Assembly (NCBI RefSeq): GCF_026162365.1
Contig: NZ_JAOANW010000008.1
Coordinates: forward strand, 124,001 to 188,000
DNA: 64,000 nucleotides
Source: Nitratireductor luteus
GTDB lineage: Bacteria; Pseudomonadota; Alphaproteobacteria; Rhizobiales; Rhizobiaceae
Reading direction: 5' to 3'
The position numbers and the translations under genes were made by a program. Within the stretch, counting starts at the first letter, position 1. Each line of letters begins with the position of its first letter. The notes beneath the pieces are model-generated. The model did no database searches. It had not been told where the DNA came from and saw only the letters and a program-made list of their open reading frames with translations. This document shows, one piece after another, positions 39,068 to 48,103 of the stretch.

Positions 39068-40540
39068 TCAGCCCATCTGGCTCTTCACGAAATCCTTGAC
39101 GATCGAGACCACGCCCCGGCCCAGAAGCTGGTCCAGTGCATCGACGAAGGTATCGACGTGGCTCCGCTCGACGATGAGCGGCGGCTCGAGCCGTATGACG
39201 TTGCGATTATACTCGGTGAAGGCCACGAGCACGTCATGATCGCGCAAAAGCAGCGCACCGATGAAACCGGACAGCGAGCCCTTCAGCTTGTCGTCGAGCA
39301 TGCCGACCATCGGCCGCATCACCGCCGGCAGCGTCTGCGAGAAGTCCTGGAACTCCACGCCGACCATGCAGCCCTTCCCGCGCACATCCTTGATGATGCG
39401 CGGATATTTGTCCTTGAGGCTGTTGAGGCGCTCGATGAGGTAGCCGCCGACGGCTTCCGCGTTCTCCATCAGTCCCTCGTCATAAAGGACATTGAGCCCT
39501 TCGATGGACGTGGCGCAGGCTTCGCCAATGCCGCCGAACGTCGCCATGGCATGGATCATCGCCGTCTTGGGCGTGCCGTAGGCCTTCATGTAGACGTCGC
39601 GCTTGGCGATCATCGCGCCTACCGCCGCCTTGCCCGCACCGAGCGACTTGGCGAGCGCGGTGATGTCCGGCACCACGTCATAGTGCTCGAAGGCATAGAA
39701 GCAACCTGTCCGGCCGAAGCCGCACTGCACCTCGTCGGCCACCCAGATCACGCCAAACCGGTCGCAAAGCTGGCGCAGCTTCTGCCAGTATTCCGCTTCG
39801 GCCTGGATGATGCCGCCGCCGCCCTGAACCGTCTCCAGGACGATGGCGCCAATTTCGGGGTCGGACTTGAACGCATTCTCCACGGCATCGATGTCGCCGA
39901 AAGGCACCCGCACCGTATTGTCGGTCAGGCGGAATTCGCCGCGGTAGAGCTGCCCGTCGGTCAGCGTCAGGACGCCCTTCGTCTTGCCGTGGAAGGAATT
40001 CTCGGCATAGACGATCTTCGGCCGCTTCGGCCCCGCCGCGCGCTCGGCCAGCTTCACCGCCGCTTCCATCGCCTCGGAGCCGGATGAGCCCAGAAACACC
40101 ATGTCGAGGTCACCCGGCGAGCAGGCGGCGAGGTTCGCGGCCAGCGCCGTCGCATATTGCGACATGAAGGCGATTGCGATCTCATGACGCTTTTCGTCCT
40201 GGAACTTCCGTCGCGCCTCCAGGATGCGCGGGTGGTTGTGGCCGAAGGCCAGTGAGCCGAAGCCGCCGAAGAAATCGAGAATTTTTCGGCCGTTTTGGTC
40301 GATGTAGTACATGCCCTCGGCGCTCTCGACCTTCACCTTGTGGAAGCCGAGAAGCTTCATGAAGTGGAACTGGCCCGGATTGAGGTGAGCCTTGAAGAGC
40401 TCGGTCATCCGTTCGATGGGAAGCGCCTTGGCATCATCGACGGAGTAAAGATTCGGCTTGGTGATCGTGCGCGGCGCCAGTTCCGGTGCATTCATGACGG
40501 GCACGGCTCCCTTGGCCTCGGTCTTCGTAAGAACGGTCAT
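39068..40540 (-). CDS. Class III aminotransferase of the polyprenyl sugar cluster
   Basis: The 490-residue PLP enzyme has VFLGSSGSEAMEAAVKL, the nucleotide-like helix, GVIWVADEVQCGFGRTG around the cofactor aspartate and ALAKSLGAGKAAVGAMI with the Schiff-base lysine. The long N-terminus has MNAPELAPRTITK. It sits directly downstream of the epimerase gene (12 bases). In a pathway that makes a keto-sugar lipid by DprE1-like oxidation, it could aminate the keto group. Alternatively it makes an amino donor unrelated to the sugar. HpnO-like aminotransferases are a further option. Confidence 0.75.
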   Translation of the reverse strand: MTVLTKTEAKGAVPVMNAPELAPRTITKPNLYSVDDAKALPIERMTELFKAHLNPGQFHFMKLLGFHKVKVESAEGMYYIDQNGRKILDFFGGFGSLAFGHNHPRILEARRKFQDEKRHEIAIAFMSQYATALAANLAACSPGDLDMVFLGSSGSEAMEAAVKLAERAAGPKRPKIVYAENSFHGKTKGVLTLTDGQLYRGEFRLTDNTVRVPFGDIDAVENAFKSDPEIGAIVLETVQGGGGIIQAEAEYWQKLRQLCDRFGVIWVADEVQCGFGRTGCFYAFEHYDVVPDITALAKSLGAGKAAVGAMIAKRDVYMKAYGTPKTAMIHAMATFGGIGEACATSIEGLNVLYDEGLMENAEAVGGYLIERLNSLKDKYPRIIKDVRGKGCMVGVEFQDFSQTLPAVMRPMVGMLDDKLKGSLSGFIGALLLRDHDVLVAFTEYNRNVIRLEPPLIVERSHVDTFVDALDQLLGRGVVSIVKDFVKSQMG

Positions 40541-40552
40541 TTCGGCAAACTC

Positions 40553-41560
40553 CTATTCGGCCGGCACATGATGCGCGCTGACATTGTCGCCGGCTTTCTT
40601 GGCCCGATATTCGTCGTAGGCGGCGATCAGCATGTCCTCGTCGCGGTATTGCGGCACCCATCCCAGGTCTCGCTCGCCCTTGGAAACGTCGAGAACGCAC
40701 ATCTCGTCGGCGATCAGGTACTGCTCGGGGTCCATCAGCGGCATGTTCATGAGGTCGAGCAGATCGAGCGTGCGCTTGACCGCCCAGCCCGGCGTCGGAA
40801 CGAGCAGCGATCTGGAACCGGCATGCTTCACCAGATTGCCCAAAAGCGTGCGCACCGGAGGCGGATTGAGCGAGCCCAGATTATACGCCTCGTTAGGCAC
40901 GCCCGCCTTCCACGCGAGCCGTGCAGCCTGCGCGCAATCGAACACTGAAATGAACTGATACGGGTTCTTGCCCGAACCGATCATGGGTACCGGCAGGTTC
41001 ATGTCGACCAGCTTGAAAAGCTTTTCGAGGATGCCGAGCCGCCCCGGGCCGATGATGAGGCGTGGGCGGAACAGCGAGATGTTCATGCCGCGCTTGCGCC
41101 ACTCGGCGGCAAGCACCTCCGTGTCGAGCTTCGACTGCCCGTATTCGCCCAACGGCGAGACCGGGTGGTCCTCCGTCATTGGATAGGTGACCGTATGGCC
41201 GTAGATCATGTCGGTGGTGAAATGGACGAGATTCTTTGCGCCCGCCTTGTCCATGGCCTCAATGATGTTCACCGTGCCGTGGTAGTTCACGGGATAGAAG
41301 AAGTCGTGGCGTTTGGCCCGCACCTGGATCGGCGACAGCATCTTGGCCGACAAATTGTAGACCATGTCGTCCGGCGCGATTGCGACCGCCGCAACCGCGG
41401 CAGGATCGGTCACGTCGCACTGCACGAATTTCGCCTTGCCATAGTGCGGCAGGTCGCTCTTCACGATATCGGCGACGACGACCGTCTCGCCGTCGGCCAG
41501 AAGCTTGGGTGCAAGATGACGGCCGACAAAGCCGTCACCGCCGAAGATGATGTGTTTCAT
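40553..41560 (-). CDS. NAD(P)-dependent sugar epimerase/dehydratase (SDR)
   Basis: The 335-residue protein is an extended SDR. It has a dinucleotide loop GGDGFVGRHLAP at the start, the DMIYGH and YGQSK motifs (tyrosine-x3-lysine catalytic pair) near residue 137, and PRLIIGPGRLG later. It could reduce or epimerise a keto intermediate, in the role DprE2 plays for decaprenylphosphoryl arabinose in mycobacteria. It overlaps the EamA gene by four bases and precedes the aminotransferase gene. I start at MKHIIFGG; a long upstream open extension is antisense to EamA. Confidence 0.85.
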   Translation of the reverse strand: MKHIIFGGDGFVGRHLAPKLLADGETVVVADIVKSDLPHYGKAKFVQCDVTDPAAVAAVAIAPDDMVYNLSAKMLSPIQVRAKRHDFFYPVNYHGTVNIIEAMDKAGAKNLVHFTTDMIYGHTVTYPMTEDHPVSPLGEYGQSKLDTEVLAAEWRKRGMNISLFRPRLIIGPGRLGILEKLFKLVDMNLPVPMIGSGKNPYQFISVFDCAQAARLAWKAGVPNEAYNLGSLNPPPVRTLLGNLVKHAGSRSLLVPTPGWAVKRTLDLLDLMNMPLMDPEQYLIADEMCVLDVSKGERDLGWVPQYRDEDMLIAAYDEYRAKKAGDNVSAHHVPAE

Positions 41561-41988
41561 TGGACGACAGACCCTTTGGACTGAGATGAATTCTGCGCGA
41601 CCTCGGTCTCCGGCGTATCGCGGCCGCTCTGGGCGATCAGCACCGTGCCGAGACAGATCAGTGCGATGCCGGCGATACGGTAGGCGTTGAGATCCTCGCG
41701 GAAGATGAAGTAGGCGAACACCGCCACCGCGACATAGGCGAGGCTGAGAAAGGGATAGGCGAAGGACAGCTCGACCTTCGAGAGGACGTAGAGATGCGAG
41801 GCCATCGACACCACGAACACCGTCAGACCCGCGAAAATCCACGGGCTGAACACGATCTGCAGAATCTTCAACAGCGGATTGATGCCGGCGAAGGTGAGCG
41901 GGCCCAATGTCATCATGCCGTGCTTCAGCATCAGCTGCGCCGCGGCATTGGTCATCACCGTGAACAGGATGAATGGAATATATTTCAT
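41557..41988 (-). CDS. EamA/DMT-type small transporter (possible lipid-sugar flippase)
   Basis: The 143-residue protein has four hydrophobic segments and the drug/metabolite transporter pattern: PFILFTVMTNAAAQLMLKHG and FAYPFLSLAYVAVAVFAYFI. It is about half the length of a full DMT carrier, like ArnE/ArnF or EmrE, which act as dimers. In a lipid-linked pentose cluster it may flip the carrier lipid. It overlaps the epimerase start by four bases. Confidence 0.8.
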   Translation of the reverse strand: MKYIPFILFTVMTNAAAQLMLKHGMMTLGPLTFAGINPLLKILQIVFSPWIFAGLTVFVVSMASHLYVLSKVELSFAYPFLSLAYVAVAVFAYFIFREDLNAYRIAGIALICLGTVLIAQSGRDTPETEVAQNSSQSKGSVVQ

Positions 41989-42105
41989 TTCGGATTGCCC
42001 CGCTTATCCCGCAGTCCTGCATAGACGACGGAAGAAAAAATCGTGTGAAGCGGTCCGCTCGAATGCCGCCTCCTGCAGTTACCTTCCGGAAAGAACTTCA
42101 CTGGC

Positions 42106-43452
42106 CTACTCCGCCGCCGACCGAAGAGAGGCCGGACCCACCCGCATCGCCGTCCTCCGCCAGAAGTCCGACATGAAAGCAGGATCGCGGAAGCGCTCGA
42201 GTTTCTCCCAGTCGGGAAACGATGCCGCGAAGACGTCGGCGCCCATGCGCGCGTCCTTGTACGGATTGACCGCTCCGCCCGCGTCCACCGTGATCGCATC
42301 CAGCCTTGCCAGAAGATCGAGCGTGGCCCTGCCCCGGTTGGGGAAATCGAGCGTCAGCGTGTATCCCGGTCGGGGGAAGGACAGGATTCCCGGCGAAGCC
42401 ATCTCGCCGAACCGCTTGAGCACGGTGAGGAACGAGGCCTGCCCCGCATCGCGCGCGGCCTGAAGCAGGGCCGGAACGGCTTTGCGGGCCACCGCCTCTG
42501 GCACTACGCTCTGGTGCTGATAAAGCCCCCCGGGCCCATAGAGCCGGTTCCACCCACGCACGCCGTCGAGCGGAAAGAAATAGCCGCGATAGGGGGCGCG
42601 ATTGACCCCCGTCCTGCGGCCCTTGGCCCAGCGATAGGCGGCGTTGAACAACCTTATCGAGACGCTATTGAGCATGTTGAACGGTGGCTGGAAAGGAACG
42701 CCCAGCCTTGGCTTGCGCGCCAACGAAAAGCCCCCGCCATGGCGGGCATGGTTGGCCGTCATCAGCAGCCCTCTGCCCGCCTTGCGCCCGCCGGAAAGCT
42801 GGTCGATCCAGGCTACCGCATATTCGTTCTCGGCGTCGGCCTCGACGGCGCGATCGAAATATTCGTCGAGCGTGGAAAACGGCGAGATGCGCTCGTCGAC
42901 ATCGGCGCTGCCGACCTTCAAGAGCCGGATGGTTGCCCCCAGGACCAGACCCGTCAGGCCCATTCCACCGATGGTCGCGCGGAAATAGTCCTCGTTCTTG
43001 CGCGGCCCGCATTCCAGGATCGTGCCGTCGGAACGCATCAGCGTGAAGGAATGCACATGGCTGCCGAAGGTGCCGCGGCGATGGTGGTTCTTGCCGTGAA
43101 TGTCGTTGGCGATCGCACCGCCGAGCGTGACGAGCTGCGTTCCCGGCACGACGGCGGGGAAAAAGCCGCTCGGCGCGGCAAGGGCGATGATGTCGCGCAA
43201 CAGAACGCCGGCTTCCGCCTGCAACAAGCCGGAGCCGGCATCGAAGGAGAGGATGCGGGCCCGGCCGCGCATGTCCGCAAGCCTGCCGCCGGAGTTCTGG
43301 CAGCTATCGCCATAGGAGCGGCCATTGCCATAGGCAAGCAGGCCGCCTGCTGCCGGAGTACCGTTCTGAAGAAGCTCTATCGCCGCGTTCGCCGGGATCG
43401 CATTCCGCCCCGGCGGTGTCGCCATGCCGAAACTGGGATAGCTGTCGCGCAT
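42106..43452 (-). CDS. DprE1-like FAD-dependent polyprenylphosphoryl pentose 2'-oxidase
   Basis: The 448-residue protein has an FAD_binding_4 domain: LAYGNGRSYGDSCQNSGG, VPGTQLVTLGGAIANDIHGK and NHHRRGTFGSHVHSFTL. This is close to mycobacterial DprE1, which oxidises the 2'-hydroxyl of decaprenylphosphoryl ribose. The C-terminal substrate half follows and is typical. The start is ATG at 43452; TTG at 43458 overlaps the previous stop. Together with the HAD-UbiA gene immediately upstream it indicates arabinose- or amino-pentose-type lipid donors. Confidence 0.88.
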   Translation of the reverse strand: MRDSYPSFGMATPPGRNAIPANAAIELLQNGTPAAGGLLAYGNGRSYGDSCQNSGGRLADMRGRARILSFDAGSGLLQAEAGVLLRDIIALAAPSGFFPAVVPGTQLVTLGGAIANDIHGKNHHRRGTFGSHVHSFTLMRSDGTILECGPRKNEDYFRATIGGMGLTGLVLGATIRLLKVGSADVDERISPFSTLDEYFDRAVEADAENEYAVAWIDQLSGGRKAGRGLLMTANHARHGGGFSLARKPRLGVPFQPPFNMLNSVSIRLFNAAYRWAKGRRTGVNRAPYRGYFFPLDGVRGWNRLYGPGGLYQHQSVVPEAVARKAVPALLQAARDAGQASFLTVLKRFGEMASPGILSFPRPGYTLTLDFPNRGRATLDLLARLDAITVDAGGAVNPYKDARMGADVFAASFPDWEKLERFRDPAFMSDFWRRTAMRVGPASLRSAAE

Positions 43453-43454
43453 GC

Positions 43455-44888
43455 TCAAAGCCCTGCGGCCAGAAGCAGGAGCGCGCCCAGGCCCGCGACG
43501 GCCTGGCTGCGCCAGTCGCGGATGATGAAGACGATCGGATCGTCATGCATCTCGTCGCGCCGCGCCAATATCCAGATGCGCATGGTGATGTAGAGCACGA
43601 TGGGGCCCAGCGGCCAGATGAGCCAGGGATGAGTGTAGAGCGCGTCGATCGCGTCGCTCTGGATATAGAGCGCCAGCACCAGCGCCGAGGAAAAGGCGGA
43701 CGCCATGCCGGCCTGAGCGATGATCTCCTGATCCTCGAGCCGGTATCCGCGCCCTGCCAGGCGCTCGCCGACGGGCACCTCGGTCGAACGCAGCTCGACA
43801 TAGCGTTTGACCAGCGCCAGCGAGAGGAAGAAGAACACCGAGAACGCCAGCAGCCAGAACGATACCTCTATGCCAGTCGCCGCGCAGCCGGCCAGGATGC
43901 GCAGGGTGTAGAGGCCGGCCAGCATGAGCACGTCCACCAGAAGCATCCGCTTGACCGCTATCGAATAGGCGGTCGTCGTGACGAGATAAAGCGCCAGCAC
44001 GGCGGCAAAAACGGGGGGCAGGAAAGCCGCGGTGCCTGCAGCCATGAGCAGCAGCACTGCCATCGCGCCCAGCCCGAACGGGATCGACAGGACGCCGCTG
44101 GCCAAAGGCCGGTTGCGCTTGGTGGCATGGCGTCTGTCGAGCGCCAGATCGAAGAAGTCGTTCAGGATGTAGATTGCGGACGCTGCGGCACTGAAGGCAA
44201 CGAAAGCGAGCACCGCTTCGAGCATCACCGGCAGGTTCGCATATTGATGCGCCAGTACCAGCGGCACGAAGATCAGCGCGTTCTTGAGCCACTGATGCAC
44301 GCGAAGCATCTTCGCAATCGTGCGCATCGACACCTTCGGCGCCGCGATCAGCTCGCCGCCATGGGCCGCCTGCCACGCAGACGCTGCCCGGTCCGGCGCC
44401 ACGACCACCGCCTGGCGGGCCGCGTCGAACACCTTCAGGTCCGCCTTGCTGTTGCCGGCATAGTCGAACCCGCCATCGCCGAAGGCCGCAATCAGCGCGT
44501 CCCGCTTGATAGCGGACGCCATGTTGCAATCGGGGTCGGTACACAGCACCTGGTCGAAAACGCCCAGATGGGCGGCCACCTTTTCGGCGAGCAGGCGCGG
44601 CGAAGCGGTTGCCAGGACGATGTGCCGCCCCGCCGCCTTGTCTTCCTGCAGCCTTGCCAGCAACTCCGTGCGATAGGGCAGTGCGGCCGGATCGAAATCG
44701 ATGCGCTCGGCGATCCGGCATTTGAGATGCGCCCGCCCCTTCATCAGCCACAATGGCAGAAGAAACACGCACAGCGGCCGCTTGCGGATCAGCAGGAACA
44801 GACTTTCCCAAAGAAGATCGGCCGCAATCAGCGTGCCGTCGAGATCGACGGCAAGCGGTACCGCAATGCGCTTGGATCGCGCGTCCAT
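43455..44888 (-). CDS. HAD phosphatase-UbiA prenyltransferase fusion (DPPR synthase-like)
   Basis: The 477-residue protein joins an N-terminal HAD domain (VDLDGTLIAADLLW, TASPRLLAEK, GNSKADLKVF) to a C-terminal UbiA domain of about eight helices. The prenyl-binding NDFFDLALDRRH motif is followed by RNRPLASG. In mycobacteria the UbiA enzyme adds phosphoribose pyrophosphate to decaprenyl phosphate and a phosphatase then removes a phosphate. The fusion could do both steps. It is the first gene of the minus-strand run. Confidence 0.88.
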   Translation of the reverse strand: MDARSKRIAVPLAVDLDGTLIAADLLWESLFLLIRKRPLCVFLLPLWLMKGRAHLKCRIAERIDFDPAALPYRTELLARLQEDKAAGRHIVLATASPRLLAEKVAAHLGVFDQVLCTDPDCNMASAIKRDALIAAFGDGGFDYAGNSKADLKVFDAARQAVVVAPDRAASAWQAAHGGELIAAPKVSMRTIAKMLRVHQWLKNALIFVPLVLAHQYANLPVMLEAVLAFVAFSAAASAIYILNDFFDLALDRRHATKRNRPLASGVLSIPFGLGAMAVLLLMAAGTAAFLPPVFAAVLALYLVTTTAYSIAVKRMLLVDVLMLAGLYTLRILAGCAATGIEVSFWLLAFSVFFFLSLALVKRYVELRSTEVPVGERLAGRGYRLEDQEIIAQAGMASAFSSALVLALYIQSDAIDALYTHPWLIWPLGPIVLYITMRIWILARRDEMHDDPIVFIIRDWRSQAVAGLGALLLLAAGL

Positions 44889-45045
44889 GGTGAAGCCCCC
44901 GTTTCAGCCATTCCGTACGGGAATGTACCCGTCCGGCGACGACGTCTAGCTTCGAACCGCTTCAGAACTCTGAATCTTCGCGCAAATATCGCCCGGCGCG
45001 CGCATCATTTCTGCCGGCAGCGTTAACAACAGGAAAATCAACTTG

Positions 45046-45076
45046 TTAAAAAGCCGGGCAAAATCGCCCGGCTTCC
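45046..45076 (-). terminator. Rho-independent terminator after the small secreted protein gene
   Basis: Read on the minus strand, GCCGGGC and its reverse complement GCCCGGC enclose a GATTTT loop and are followed by a five-T run. It ends the gene at 45105-45368 and separates it from the polyprenyl sugar cluster, whose promoter must be in the remainder of the 216-base gap. Confidence 0.85.
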
Positions 45077-45104
45077 GTCAATTGCTTGGAAATTACGGAT
45101 AGTT

Positions 45105-45368
45105 CTAACGGATCCGGCCGCGTCCGCCCGTGATTTCTATGGTCTCGGTTCCGGTCAGGACCTCACGGTCGCCGTTCGGCATGGTGACGAAGCAACCGGT
45201 GGGGCAGAACTCCACGGTTTCGCCGGGCCCGATAACGATGTCGGCCTGGCTGCCACCTTCCGTCACGATGATCGTGCGGGGATCGCCGTCCTGGTTCACG
45301 GCGCTGGCGGCCAGAGCAGCCGGGGCGCCGGCCAGGATGGCCGCGAATGCAAGAAGAGTGCGCTTCAT
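45105..45368 (-). CDS. Small secreted protein, unknown function
   Basis: The 87-residue protein begins with a signal peptide (MKRTLLAFAAILAGAPAALA). The mature part has two nearby cysteines (EFCPTGCFVTM), possibly a disulphide. It is rich in Ile/Thr/Gly strands (GGSQADIVIGPGETV). A terminator follows. No family is recognised. Confidence 0.65.
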   Translation of the reverse strand: MKRTLLAFAAILAGAPAALAASAVNQDGDPRTIIVTEGGSQADIVIGPGETVEFCPTGCFVTMPNGDREVLTGTETIEITGGRGRIR

Positions 45369-45490
45369 GTTGTTCCCTCGGTGTTTCCACCGCCTCTGTC
45401 GTTCCGGCGCGTGACGATGTGCGACGGATATCCTTATCGTTCACGATCCTTATAGGCATTGCCATGTGAACGGCAACTGAACGCCATGCT

Positions 45491-47929
45491 TCACCCGCTT
45501 TCGGCCTGATCTTCCTCGTTCTCGCTCTCTCCATCGACCGACCCCGACGCCCCGGCTCCCGATGGCGACGGGCCGGAACGGAAATGGATGTCGCGCTGCG
45601 GGAACGGAATCTCGATGCCTTCCCTCTCGAAGGCTTCGACGATGGCAAAGCGGATTTCGTTCTGTACTTCGAGCTGCGCCAAGATGTCGGCCAGATAGAC
45701 GCGGATCTCGAAATCGAGTGACGAGTCGCCGAACCCGGCAAACAGCACGAAGGGCTCCGGATTCTTGAGAACCAGCCGATTGCTCTGGGCAATATCCAGG
45801 AGGATGGCATGTACCTTCTTCACATCGGTCCCGTAGGCCACGCCGATCGGTATCTCCACGCGGCCCAGGCTGTTCTTGTGGGTCCAGTTGCCGACCGCGG
45901 CATTGATCAGTTCAGAGTTCGGCAGGATCACCGTCTGGCGCTGGAAAGTCTCGATCTCCGTCGCGCGGACGGAGATCTTCTTCACGGTTCCCGACACCGC
46001 GCCCGCCACGATCCAGTCGCCCGCCTTGAATGGCCGCTCGACCAGCAGGATGAGGCCGGAGACGAAGTTCTCCAGGATATTTCGCAGGCCGAAGCCGATG
46101 CCGACCGACAAGGCGCTGGCCACCAACGCCAGGTTCGACAGATCGATGCCCGCCGTGGCGACACCGAACAGCGCTGCGACCACCACGCCTGCATAGCCTA
46201 TCGCCGTGCGCACCGAGTTCCGCACGCCCGTGTCCAGCCTGCTGCGCGCCATCACCCTGCTGTCGAGCCATGCCTGGAACCAGCGCGCGACGAAGTAGCC
46301 GACGATGAAGACCAAAAGCCCGGAAAGGATGCCGACCAGCGAAAAGGAGATATTGCCGATGCTGACCTTGTTGGCGATGCCATAGGTCCATGCGGTCAGT
46401 TCGGCCCAGTGAAAGCCCCATTGCAAAAGGATGAGCGGTGCCCCGACCAGCACCACCGCCACATTGGTGGCCAATCCCGCCACCAGCCCGAGCTGATCGA
46501 GAGTGGTGGCGTCCAGGCTGAAGCGCCGGGACAGGAGCCGCCCCACCGCCGATCCGGCGAAGGCGCCGTCGCCCGACATGGCGCCCCCGGCCAGGAAACC
46601 GATATACATCGTCGCCAGGATCGCCCCGGTGACGACAACCTGCTGCGACAGGAACCGCGAAAAACCGATATAGCCGAACAGCGCCGCGATGATAGTGGCC
46701 GCCGCAAAGCCGTATATCAGCACGCGGAAAATGATCGGCCAGGGGCGCGGACGGGCCCCCTCTTCACCCGGAAAGGGCTTCACCGACCCGATCAGGATCA
46801 GGAGCACGCCGACAACGATCGTGGCGAGAAAGCTCGTGGCCACCGTCAGCGACAATTGCGAGCCGAACAGCTCGTAGAGCCGGTTCATGAAGAAATCAAA
46901 GCCGGTAACGGTGGCCGTTACCCCCACCAGCAGGCACAATTTGCCGGCCGCGCTTGTTTCGACCGGCAAAAGGCGCCAGTTCTCACGCTTCGGCGCGAGC
47001 ACCGCAAGCGCCAGCCGGTAGACGAAGAACACCACCACAGCCACCGAGAACAGCGGCCAAAGCAGCTCAGCGATGTCGCGGCGCAGAATGCCGAACACGT
47101 CGAGGAAGAAATATGCCGAACCGAGGAGAATGCCGAAGGCAGCCGAAGGCAGCAGCGTCGACCACAGCGCCAGCGACAGGCGGCTGAGATAGGTCGGCTC
47201 GGCCTCGTTGAGGTCGGGGTCAATCAGATTGCCGAAGAGCCTGCGTCCCGCCAGATGCAGCACCAGTGCAGCCGCCAAGGAGAAAAATACCGTCAGCAGG
47301 AGGGCCCGCAGCTTGAAACTGGCTGTGAAACGAAGCCACGAAGCGACTGTATCATAGGCCTTTCCCAGATCCGTATGTAACTCGTTCAAGACCTGAGGGC
47401 TCAAGGCGGCCGTGATATCGTAGCGCCTGGAAAGCGCGCTGGTGAACAGATCGCGCCGCATTTGCGCGATCTGCTCGATCATTCGGTTGATCCGCAGTGA
47501 AAGGGCCTCGGCCTCCCCGATCAGCGCATTGATCTCAGCCTTCTCGTCAAGCAGTCTCTGGCGTTCCTGCTGAACGAGTTCCGGCTCGGCAGGCTCGCCC
47601 TCAGCGCGCTCGGGTCCGAGCTGTTCGAGCCTGTCGTTGATTTCGGAAATGCGCGGACGAAACGCGACGCCGCTGGCCAGAAGGTCACGCGCCAGCTTTT
47701 CCAGTTCCACCCTTATCTGGACCAGGCCGGTATCGTCGCCCGCCTTCTCCTCAAGTTGGCTGGCGAGCTGCTGGGTCTGCCGGGCGATATCGTCGATCTT
47801 CTCTTTCTGGCTGGCAATGAAACCGTTGCCGGTGGTTTGAGGCTGTGCCATGGCCGGCGCGCAGAAAATGACAGCCAGCACGAGGAGAAAGCCAGGAAGT
47901 GCTTTGATTAGATCGGACAGGCTGGCCAC
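45491..47929 (-). CDS. Large mechanosensitive channel (MscK-like, DUF3772)
   Basis: The 812-residue protein has a signal peptide ending at APAMAQP, then a long periplasmic helical region (DUF3772-like). About ten membrane segments follow, then the MscS core: a pore-lining helix near SVGIGFGLRNILENFVSGLI and a beta domain VERPFKAGDWIVAGAVSG. It is a membrane-tension-gated channel that releases solutes on osmotic downshock. I prefer the GTG at 47929, with GAAGGGA before it; an open TTG start at 47992 gives 833 residues. It ends at 45491 and has no close operon partner. Confidence 0.85.
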   Translation of the reverse strand: MASLSDLIKALPGFLLVLAVIFCAPAMAQPQTTGNGFIASQKEKIDDIARQTQQLASQLEEKAGDDTGLVQIRVELEKLARDLLASGVAFRPRISEINDRLEQLGPERAEGEPAEPELVQQERQRLLDEKAEINALIGEAEALSLRINRMIEQIAQMRRDLFTSALSRRYDITAALSPQVLNELHTDLGKAYDTVASWLRFTASFKLRALLLTVFFSLAAALVLHLAGRRLFGNLIDPDLNEAEPTYLSRLSLALWSTLLPSAAFGILLGSAYFFLDVFGILRRDIAELLWPLFSVAVVVFFVYRLALAVLAPKRENWRLLPVETSAAGKLCLLVGVTATVTGFDFFMNRLYELFGSQLSLTVATSFLATIVVGVLLILIGSVKPFPGEEGARPRPWPIIFRVLIYGFAAATIIAALFGYIGFSRFLSQQVVVTGAILATMYIGFLAGGAMSGDGAFAGSAVGRLLSRRFSLDATTLDQLGLVAGLATNVAVVLVGAPLILLQWGFHWAELTAWTYGIANKVSIGNISFSLVGILSGLLVFIVGYFVARWFQAWLDSRVMARSRLDTGVRNSVRTAIGYAGVVVAALFGVATAGIDLSNLALVASALSVGIGFGLRNILENFVSGLILLVERPFKAGDWIVAGAVSGTVKKISVRATEIETFQRQTVILPNSELINAAVGNWTHKNSLGRVEIPIGVAYGTDVKKVHAILLDIAQSNRLVLKNPEPFVLFAGFGDSSLDFEIRVYLADILAQLEVQNEIRFAIVEAFEREGIEIPFPQRDIHFRSGPSPSGAGASGSVDGESENEEDQAESG

Positions 47930-48103
47930 GAGGATATGATTCCCTTCAACTCGGGCACCATTGATAGTCGCCGCGCGAAAGCCGGGCAACAACGCCTTTC
48001 CAGCCGAAAGGTCGGTCCACTGAAAAGGCAGGGCGTATTATTTGCGTCCGTCCATGCTCGTGCCCTATAGCTTCGGGTCGAATGGGGACGACCGATCAAG
48101 ACA

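Noticed and set aside
45809-47380. 523-codon open plus-strand frame opposite the mechanosensitive channel gene
   Set aside because: It is Gln/Arg/His-rich with no domain, and lies entirely inside the well-supported minus-strand channel gene.
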